From Paenacidovorax caeni (GTDB lineage: Bacteria; Pseudomonadota; Gammaproteobacteria; Burkholderiales; Burkholderiaceae_C), in the NCBI RefSeq assembly GCF_001298675.1, contig NZ_CYIG01000025.1, forward strand, positions 1 through 50,118: a DNA stretch of 50,118 bases. The letters run 5' to 3'. The notes under the pieces are model-generated. The model saw nothing but the letters and a program-made list of their open reading frames with translations. It made no database searches and had not been told where the DNA came from. Positions 42,330-50,118 of this stretch are shown piece by piece; positions within the stretch are counted from its first letter, which is position 1, and every line of letters starts with the position of its first letter. The position numbers and the translations under genes are program-made.

Positions 42330-43250
42330 TCAACTACCCGGGTAAAACGGCTTGCCGAGCGAAGCCGGCATGTTCGCACGGATCCAGACTGGATTGCGCG
42401 AGATCAAGACCAGCACCACGATGGTCGCCAGATACGGCAACATGGAAAGCAATTGGCTTGCCACCTGCACGCCCGTGGCCTGCAAATGGAATTGGAGCAT
42501 GGTCACGCCGCCGAACAGGTACGCACCGAGCAGCACGCGCGCGGGACGCCAGGTGGCAAAAGTGGTCAGCGCCAACGCGATCCAGCCGCGCCCCGCCACC
42601 ATGCCTTCGACCCACAGCGGGGTGTACTCCAGCGAGATGAACGCGCCCGCCAGTCCGCACAGCGCACCGCCGAACACAACCGCTCCAAGACGGATCCAGC
42701 GCACCGGGTAGCCCAGCGCATGCGCCGACTGGGGCGACTCCCCCACCGCGCGCAGCACCAGCCCGGTGCGCGTGCGGTCCAGGAACCAGATCAGCGCCAC
42801 GGCCAAGACCATGGCGCCATAGACCAACGGGTCATGATCAAACAACGCAGGCCCCATCAAAGGGATGTCACGCAGGTAGGGAATGCCGTCCTGCGCCAGC
42901 TCGGGCAGCTTGGCCTGCACGAAACTCTGGCCCGCGAAGGCCGAGAAGCCCACGCCAAACAGGGAAAGCGCCAGCCCGGTGGCGTACTGGTTGGTGTTGA
43001 GCCAGATCACCAGGACACCGAAGACCGCCGCCAGGAACGCCCCTGCCAGTGCCCCGGCCGCGAAGCCCAGCCATTCGTTCCCCGTGACCACGGTCGTGGC
43101 AAAGCCCGCCAGCGCAGCGCACAGCATCATGCCCTCGGCTCCGAGGTTGACGATGCCCGCCTTTTCGTTGACCAGCAGGCCCAGCGCTGCCAGCGCAATC
43201 ACCGTGCCCGCGCTGAGGGTAGAGCCGATCAGCAGTGCATACGATTCCAT
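42330..43250 (-). CDS. ABC transporter permease (nucleoside/purine, BmpEF-like)
   Basis: This 306-residue inner-membrane protein has eight or more hydrophobic segments. NEKAGIVNLGAEGMMLCAAL and GRGWIALALTTFATWRPARVLLGAYLFGG are the markers of the BPD_transp_2 permeases of nucleoside and simple-sugar systems. Its start ATG 43250 overlaps the upstream permease stop (TAATG). It forms the membrane channel with the next permease. Confidence 0.92.
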   Translation of the reverse strand: MESYALLIGSTLSAGTVIALAALGLLVNEKAGIVNLGAEGMMLCAALAGFATTVVTGNEWLGFAAGALAGAFLAAVFGVLVIWLNTNQYATGLALSLFGVGFSAFAGQSFVQAKLPELAQDGIPYLRDIPLMGPALFDHDPLVYGAMVLAVALIWFLDRTRTGLVLRAVGESPQSAHALGYPVRWIRLGAVVFGGALCGLAGAFISLEYTPLWVEGMVAGRGWIALALTTFATWRPARVLLGAYLFGGVTMLQFHLQATGVQVASQLLSMLPYLATIVVLVLISRNPVWIRANMPASLGKPFYPGS

Positions 43251-44323
43251 TACCTACCCCCCTTGGACGGCCGTGCCCAGCGCACCCGGTACGCCACCAG
43301 GGTGTCGCACGCCAGCAGCGTGAACAGCAGCAGCCCCTGGAACACGCCCGTGAGCGACTTGGGCAACCCCAGGCGCGACTGCGCCAACTCGCCACCGATA
43401 TAGAACATGCTCATGAGGATCGCCGACAGCACCATGCCCACCGGATGCAGCCGCCCGACAAAGGCCACGATGATGGCCGCGAAGCCGTAGCCGGCCGGCA
43501 CGTAGGGTGTGAGCTGGCCAATGGGGCCGGCAACCTCCAGCGCGCCCGCCAGGCCCGCGGCGGCGCCGGAGATGAGCAGCGCGCTCCACAGTGCCGTGCG
43601 GCTGGAAAAGCCCGCGTAGCGTGCCGCCGCAGGCGCCAAGCCGCCGACCTGCAGGGCAAAACCGGCACGCGTGCGGAACAGGAACACCCACAACGCCAGC
43701 GCCCCCGCCAGCGCCAGTGGCAGGCCGATGGTGACACGCGAGCCGGAGAACAGACGGGGCATCTGCGTCACGCGCTCGAACATCTTGGTCTGCGGGAAGT
43801 TGAAACCCATGGGGTCTTTCCACGGCCCGTAAACCAGGTAGCCCAGCACCAGCGTGGCCACGTAGACCAGCATCAGGCTGACCAGGATCTCGTTGGCGTT
43901 GAAGCGGTCGCGCAGCAGCGCCGTGATGCCCGCCCAGACCATGCCGCCAAGGATGCCCGCGAGCAGGATGGCAGGCACGATCCACGGCCCCGTGGTTTTG
44001 TCGGCCAGCAGCGCCACGCCGCCGGCCGCCACGGCGCCGATGACGAATTGCCCTTCGGCACCAATGTTCCACACGTTGGAGCGAAAGCACACCGCCAGCC
44101 CCAGCGCAATCAGCAGCAGCGGCGTGGCCTTGACGGCCAGCTCGCCCAATGCGTACGGGGTTCTGATGGGCTCCCAGAAGAACACCTGCAGCCCGCGCAC
44201 CGGGTCCTTGCCGAGCAGCGCAAACAGCGCCACGCCGATCACCACCGTGATGGCCAGCGCCAGCACCGGCGAGCCATACGACCACAGGCGCGACGCCTGG
44301 GGACGCGCCTCAAGCTTGAACAT
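43250..44323 (-). CDS. ABC transporter permease, partner subunit
   Basis: This 357-residue permease has a short cytoplasmic start and about nine to ten hydrophobic segments. CFRSNVWNIGAEGQFVIGAV and the YGFAAIIVAFVGRLHPVGMV block are typical of the second permease of this family. ATG 44323 overlaps the ATPase stop by 14 bases; both are in one operon. Confidence 0.92.
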   Translation of the reverse strand: MFKLEARPQASRLWSYGSPVLALAITVVIGVALFALLGKDPVRGLQVFFWEPIRTPYALGELAVKATPLLLIALGLAVCFRSNVWNIGAEGQFVIGAVAAGGVALLADKTTGPWIVPAILLAGILGGMVWAGITALLRDRFNANEILVSLMLVYVATLVLGYLVYGPWKDPMGFNFPQTKMFERVTQMPRLFSGSRVTIGLPLALAGALALWVFLFRTRAGFALQVGGLAPAAARYAGFSSRTALWSALLISGAAAGLAGALEVAGPIGQLTPYVPAGYGFAAIIVAFVGRLHPVGMVLSAILMSMFYIGGELAQSRLGLPKSLTGVFQGLLLFTLLACDTLVAYRVRWARPSKGGR

Positions 44324-45926
44324 GGCGGGCCTCCTGCGCATCGTGTTCGGCCATGTGGGCCAGGTGCTCCTGCACCTCGGCGTGCCACAGGCCGCTCATC
44401 CATTCGCCGATGCGCTCCACCGTGGCCTCGGCCCGCGCCACGGAAGGCGAGAGGTGGCCCTTGGCCAGCACGTGCAGGCGGTCACAGATTTCAAACAATT
44501 CGTCCAGCTCCTCGCTCAACACCAGCACCGCGCAGCCCGCGTCGCGCAATGCCAGGATGGCGCCGCGTATTTGTGCGGCGGCGCCCACATCCACACCCCA
44601 GGTGGGCTGCGAGACGATGAGCAGGCGCGGGCCGGCATCAATCTCGCGGCCCACGATGAATTTCTGCAGGTTGCCCCCCGACAGCGACTGCGCCGTGGCG
44701 TCCGGCCCACCGGCCTTGACGCCGAAGCGCGCAATGATGTCGCTGGCCTGGGCGCGCAACTGGCGCATGCGGATCCATCCGCCCGCGCCCAGCGCGTTGC
44801 CACGGGTCAAGAGCAGGTTGTGCGCCAGCCCCATACCGGGCACGGCGCCGCGGCCCAGACGCTCTTCAGGCACGAAGTGCAGACCGAGTGCGCGCCGCTG
44901 GCGCGGGTTCATGCGCCCGCTGGGCACCATGCCGCGCGGGCCACTGATTTGCACCATGGCAGGCTGCGCGCGCTGGTCTTCGCCCGACAGCGCGTACAGC
45001 AGCTCCCGCTGCCCGTTGCCCGAGACCCCGGCAATGCCCACCACCTCGCCTGCGCGAACTTCGAACTGCAGGTCGATCAGATCGACGCCGAAGGCATCGC
45101 CGCGTGGCAGTGTCAACCCCTCGACGCTCAACACTGGTGCACCGGCCTGCGCCGCGCGATAGTCCAGCGCTGGCGGCTCGGCACCGATCATCAGGCGCGA
45201 CAGCGAAGCGTTCGATTCCTCGCGCGGATCGCAGACCCCCGTGACCTGGCCCGCCCGCATCACGGTGCAGGCGGTACACAGCGCGCGGATCTCGTGCAGC
45301 TTGTGGCTGATGTAAAGAATGCTGCAGCCCTCGCCTGCCAGCTTGCGCAGCACCACGAAAAGCTTTTCCACCGCCTGCGGCGTCAGCACCGAGGTGGGCT
45401 CGTCAAGGATCAGCAGGCGCGGGTTGGTCAGCAGCGCGCGGATGATCTCTACGCGCTGCATCTCGCCCACGCTCAGCGTGTGCACCGGGCGCAACGGGTC
45501 GATTTCGAGGCCGTACTCGGCCGCCTTCGCAGTGATGCGCTGCGTCACCTCGGCCAGCGACTGGGTCTTGTCCAGGCCCAGCCAGACGTTTTCGGCCACG
45601 GAGAGCGTGTCGAACAGGCTGAAGTGCTGGAACACCATGGCAATGCCCAGCTGCCGCGCCTCCTGCGGGTTGCGGATGTGCACCACGCGCCCATCCACCC
45701 GCACCGTCCCTTCGTCAGGCTTGACGGCGCCGTAGATGATCTTCATCAGCGTGGACTTGCCCGCGCCATTCTCGCCCAGCACGGCATGGATTTCGCCCGG
45801 GCGCACCGCCAGGGACACGCCACTGTTCGCCACCACGGACGGGTAGCGCTTGGTGATGCCGGCCAGTTGCAGCCGCAACGGGGGCGGCGCGGCGCCGCTG
45901 GCAAGGGGAGCGTCGGGGGAATGCAT
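44310..45926 (-). CDS. ABC transporter ATPase (two NBDs, nucleoside/purine uptake)
   Basis: This is a 538-residue fused ATPase. First domain: Walker A GENGAGKST, signature LSVGEMQRVE, Walker B LLILDEPTSVLTP. The second domain has the altered P-loop GVSGNGQREL and LSGGNLQKFIVGRE, with SQPTWGVDVGA at Walker B, as is normal for sugar/nucleoside systems of this type. It is the first gene of the operon. A dispersed repeat and a spaced inverted repeat lie in its 219-base divergent promoter region with xdhA. Confidence 0.93.
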   Translation of the reverse strand: MHSPDAPLASGAAPPPLRLQLAGITKRYPSVVANSGVSLAVRPGEIHAVLGENGAGKSTLMKIIYGAVKPDEGTVRVDGRVVHIRNPQEARQLGIAMVFQHFSLFDTLSVAENVWLGLDKTQSLAEVTQRITAKAAEYGLEIDPLRPVHTLSVGEMQRVEIIRALLTNPRLLILDEPTSVLTPQAVEKLFVVLRKLAGEGCSILYISHKLHEIRALCTACTVMRAGQVTGVCDPREESNASLSRLMIGAEPPALDYRAAQAGAPVLSVEGLTLPRGDAFGVDLIDLQFEVRAGEVVGIAGVSGNGQRELLYALSGEDQRAQPAMVQISGPRGMVPSGRMNPRQRRALGLHFVPEERLGRGAVPGMGLAHNLLLTRGNALGAGGWIRMRQLRAQASDIIARFGVKAGGPDATAQSLSGGNLQKFIVGREIDAGPRLLIVSQPTWGVDVGAAAQIRGAILALRDAGCAVLVLSEELDELFEICDRLHVLAKGHLSPSVARAEATVERIGEWMSGLWHAEVQEHLAHMAEHDAQEARHVQA

Positions 45927-45970
45927 GGGGCGGATTGTCTCTCAAATTGTCACCGGCCATATGCCGCAAA

Positions 45971-46022
45971 GAGGCCAGACGCTTGTCCCATGCGCGCCAG
46001 CAGCTATGCTTTTGGTAGTAAC
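45971..46022 (+). repeat. Interspersed palindromic repeat in ABC/xdhA divergent region
   Basis: GAGGCCAGACGCTTGTCCCA and TGCGCGCCAGCAGCTATGC form a diverged copy. It takes up about a quarter of the shared promoter region. Confidence 0.6.
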
Positions 46023-46045
46023 GCAACAGCCAGGGGCGTGCATGT

Positions 46046-46082
46046 GCGCGCAAACCACACCAAGCACCGCAGTTTTGCGCGC
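46046..46082. promoter_or_regulatory. Spaced inverted repeat between transporter and xdhA
   Basis: GCGCGCAAA (46046-46054) and TTTGCGCGC (46074-46082) are perfect 9-base arms with 19 bases between, about 64 bases before the xdhA start. It is a possible dimer site for a purine-responsive regulator controlling both directions; the regulator is not in view. Confidence 0.45.
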
Positions 46083-46145
46083 GCATGACACAGCGGCATT
46101 TTTTGTCATAAGGTAGAGGCCTGTCCCGTACTCTGCCGCTGCCCC

Positions 46146-47623
<1,478 letters not shown>

Positions 47624-47627
<4 letters not shown>

Positions 47628-49969
47628 CACGCTCGCCCGCCCCCGTGGCCGCCCCTGCACACCCCCAGCCCGCCATGGGCCAGCCGCACCCGCACGAGAG
47701 TGCCCGCGCCCAGGTAACGGGCAACGCCAGCTACATCGACGACCTGCCCGAGGTACGCGGCACGCTGTACGCGGCCCCCATCCTCTCGCGCATCGCCCAT
47801 GGACACCTGCACGGCGTGGACGCCTCCGCCGCGCTGCAGTTGCCCGGGGTACGCAGCGTGGTGCTGGCGGCTGACGTTCCGGGCGACAGGCTGCTCGCGG
47901 CCTTCGCCCACGACGAGCCGGTGTTCGCCATCGACCGTGTGGAGTACGCCGGCCAGGTCATCGGCCTGGTGGTGGCCGACAGCGTCGAGCAGGCGCGCCG
48001 CGCCGCGCGCCTGGTGCGCGCCGACACCACGCCGCTGCCCGCAGTGCTGAACGTGCAGCAGGCGCTGGCGCAACAGAACTACGTGCTGCCCCCGGTCTTC
48101 GTGCGCCGCGGCGATGCGGCGGCGGCACTGGCGCGCGCGCCGCACCGCCTGCGCGGCCAGCTGGAGGTGGGCGGGCAGGAGCATTTTTACCTCGAGGGCC
48201 AGATCGCCTACGCGCTGCCGCAGGAGCAGGGGCAGTGGCTCATCCACTCCAGCACCCAGCACCCGGGCGAGGTACAGCACTGGGTAGCGCACGCGCTGGC
48301 CGTGGACAACCACGCCGTGCGCGTGGAATGCCGCCGCATGGGCGGCGGCTTCGGCGGCAAGGAGACGCAGGCCGGCCACCTGGCCGTGTGGGCCGCCGTG
48401 GCGGCGCGCAAGGTTGGCCGCCCGGTCAAGCTGCGCCTGGATCGCGACGACGACTTCCTCATCACCGGCAAGCGCCACCCCTTCGCCTACGACTGGGAGG
48501 TGGGCTTCGACGACGCGGGCCGCATCCAGGGCCTGAAGCTGCGCATGGCGGCCAACTGCGGCTTCAGCGCCGACCTGTCAGGCCCGGTGGCCGACCGCGC
48601 GGTGTTCCACTGTGACAACGCCTATTTTCTGCAGGACGTGGAAATCGCCTCGTACCGCTGCAAGACGAACACGCAAAGCCACACGGCGTTCCGCGGCTTT
48701 GGCGGGCCACAGGGAGTGATCGCCATCGAGACCATCCTGGGCGACATCGCGCGCGCCCTGGGCCGCGACGCGCTGGACGTGCGCATGGCCAACCTCTATG
48801 GCCTGGGCGAGCGCAACATCACCCACTACCAGATGCCGGTAGAAGACAACATCCTGCACGATTTGCTACCAAAACTGGAGCTGTCAGCGCAGTACAGGCA
48901 ACGCAAAGAGGCCATTTCGGCCTGGAACGCGCGCAATACCGTCCTGAAGCGCGGCATCGCCATCACGCCGGTGAAGTTCGGCATCAGCTTCACCGCCACG
49001 CTGTTCAACCAGGCGGGCGCGCTGGTGCATGTCTATACCGACGGCAGCGTACAGGTGAACCATGGCGGCATTGAGATGGGCCAGGGCCTGCACACCAAGG
49101 TGGCGCAGATCGTGGCCGACGAACTGGGCGTGCCGCTGGCGCGCGTGCTCGTGACCGCCAGCGACACCAGCAAGGTGCCCAACGCCAGCGCCACGGCCGC
49201 CAGCGCCGGCACCGACCTGAACGGCCGCGCGGCGCAGTTCGCGGCGCGCAACGTGCGTGCCAACCTGGCCGCCTTCGTGTGTGGGCTGGACGGCTGTGGC
49301 GCAGGAGAGATCCAGTTCCAGGGTGGGCAGGTCATCTCGCCCAAGGCGGTGCGCGCGTGGAGCGACGTGGTGCAGCAGGCCTACGCCAACCGCATCCAGC
49401 TGTGGAGCGACGGCTTCTACCGCACGCCCAAGATCCACTACGACAAGACCACCCTGACGGGCCGGCCGTTCTACTACTTCGCCTACGGCGCGGCCTGCTG
49501 CGAGGTCGCGCTGGACACACTGACCGGCGAGAGCCGGGTGCTGGCCGTGGACATCCTGCACGACGTGGGCCAGAGCATCAACCCGGCCATCGACATCGGC
49601 CAGATCGAAGGCGGCTTCATCCAGGGCATGGGCTGGCTCACCACCGAGCAGCTGGTGTGGAACGAACAGGGGCAGCTCGCCACCCACGCGCCCAGCACCT
49701 ACAAGATCCCGGCCACGGGCGACGTGCCGGCACGCTTTCGCGTCGCGCTGTGGCCCGAAGCCAACCGCGAGGACAACGTGGGCGGCAGCAAGGCCGTGGG
49801 CGAACCGCCCTTCATGCTCGCCGTGGCCGTGTACGAGGCCCTGCGCGACGCTGTGGCCGCCACGCGCGCCGACGGTGCCTGCGTACACCTCACGGCGCCC
49901 GCCACGGCCGAGAACCTGCTGCGCGCCCTCGGCCGGCTCGACACCGCTGCGGGGCGCGAAGGAGGTTAA
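47624..49969 (+). CDS. xdhB: Xanthine dehydrogenase large (molybdenum) subunit
   Basis: This is a 781-residue Mo-cofactor subunit. HESARAQVTGNASYIDD is at the start, then GGQEHFYLEGQ with the purine-contact Gln/Glu region, RRMGGGFGGKE, SHTAFRGFGGPQG, NHGGIEMGQGLHTK and AVGEPPFML with the catalytic Glu. AGGAGG six bases before ATG 47624 is a strong ribosome site; it overlaps xdhA. Near residues 413-430 the sequence resembles the dispersed repeat. The TAA stop is part of TTAA, directly followed by an IS5-type end, so any downstream xdhC is cut off by the insertion. Confidence 0.95.
48862..48905 (-). repeat. Possible in-frame repeat copy inside xdhB
   Basis: On the minus strand GCGCTGACAGCTCCAGTTTT then GGTAGCAAAT resembles the core (AGCGCTAGCAGCT) and tail. 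Protein length here is about normal for the family, so this may be partial resemblance. Confidence 0.4.
49966..49969 (+). other. TTAA target site of the IS5-type element
   Basis: TTAA fits the YTAR four-base target that IS5-group elements duplicate. It is the last G-G-T codon's final T plus the TAA stop of xdhB. The second copy would be beyond the window. Confidence 0.6.
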
Positions 49970-50118
49970 GGAAGGTCTGCAAAACCCCTGGTCATTCCGA
50001 CTGGCGCAGAGCCTGATGAGGACCGACGATCACGGACATGGATCAGATCACGCTTGGCCTTGACCCCCTGCCCAAGAAAACCCGCAAAGAGGTCTTCCTT
50101 GAAGAGATGAACCAGGTC
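49970..50118 (+). mobile_element. IS5-family insertion sequence, left end
   Basis: The element starts GGAAGGTCTGCAAAACCCC, like the inverted repeats of IS5-group elements (GGAAGGT...), directly after TTAA. Sixty-eight bases in, a transposase gene begins in the same direction as xdhB. The rest lies outside the window. Confidence 0.8.
50038..50118 (+). CDS. IS5-family transposase, N-terminal fragment
   Basis: The first 27 codons are open at the window edge. MDQITLGLDPLPKKTRKEVF and LEEMNQV match the start of IS5-type transposases (MDQMTL..., then T/R-R/K-EVFL.EMNQVVPW). The DDE catalytic residues lie beyond the edge. ATG 50038 is the natural start. Confidence 0.85.
   Translation, partial: MDQITLGLDPLPKKTRKEVFLEEMNQV

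Overview
The window is GC-rich DNA from a betaproteobacterium, most likely a member of the Comamonadaceae (Acidovorax-like). This rests on protein flavour (DUF3579 next to argD-argF, an H-NS-type protein of the short betaproteobacterial kind, xdhAB beside a BMP-type nucleoside ABC transporter), on Ala/Pro-rich lipoprotein tethers, and on a GC-rich interspersed palindromic repeat with the core AAGCGCTAGCAGCT. It is an inference from sequence, not a database result. Both edges are insertion sequences: the 3' part of an IS3-family element on the left, which has cut the front off an endonuclease/exonuclease/phosphatase gene, and the first ~150 bases of an IS5-family element on the right, inserted exactly at the xdhB stop codon.

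Layout. 1-1114: IS3 remnant and beheaded nuclease gene. 1236-5682: DUF3579 gene, the arginine pair argD-argF, and aspA. 5781-8158: ferrous iron uptake operon feoA-feoB-cysteine-rich protein (minus strand) behind a Fur-like box, with a divergent CxxCxxCC protein. 8857-17162: MFS transporter, FAD monooxygenase, aconitase acnA, H-NS-like protein, CNNM/CBS membrane protein, apaH. 17283-28254: a complete nitrous-oxide-reduction locus. A lipoprotein cytochrome c and a NosX-type ApbE run leftwards; DUF2946-nosZ-nosR-nosD-nosF-nosY-nosL-nosL2 run rightwards, with an FNR/Dnr-like box between them. 28328-32914: RhlE-type helicase, zinc metallopeptidase, a frameshifted pcp, an ornithine-cyclodeaminase-family gene, dcd. 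32954-49969: purine salvage and catabolism, with guaD, an adenine-deaminase-type gene, a five-gene BMP/ABC purine transporter (one binding-protein gene frameshifted) and xdhAB; a HIT protein, two small secreted or unknown proteins and a lipoprotein Ntn-hydrolase (penicillin/AHL acylase family) lie among them.

How the genes work together. The nos block encodes the last step of denitrification (N2O to N2) with copper delivery (NosL, NosDFY), electron supply (NosR, cytochrome c) and flavin attachment (ApbE/NosX). The right third would import purines, deaminate adenine to hypoxanthine and guanine to xanthine, and oxidise hypoxanthine and xanthine to urate.

The most unusual signal is a dispersed 45-65 base repeat, about 14 copies in 50 kb. 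It sits mostly at gene ends, where several copies form terminator-like hairpins. It also appears in frame inside acnA and xdhA (clear), argF (good) and xdhB (weaker), and supplies the last codons of the MFS and guaD genes. A second, ~110-base repeat follows argF and acnA in the same orientation relative to each gene. Two genes carry simple frameshifts: pcp by a perfect 8-bp tandem duplication and the second BMP gene by one extra base.
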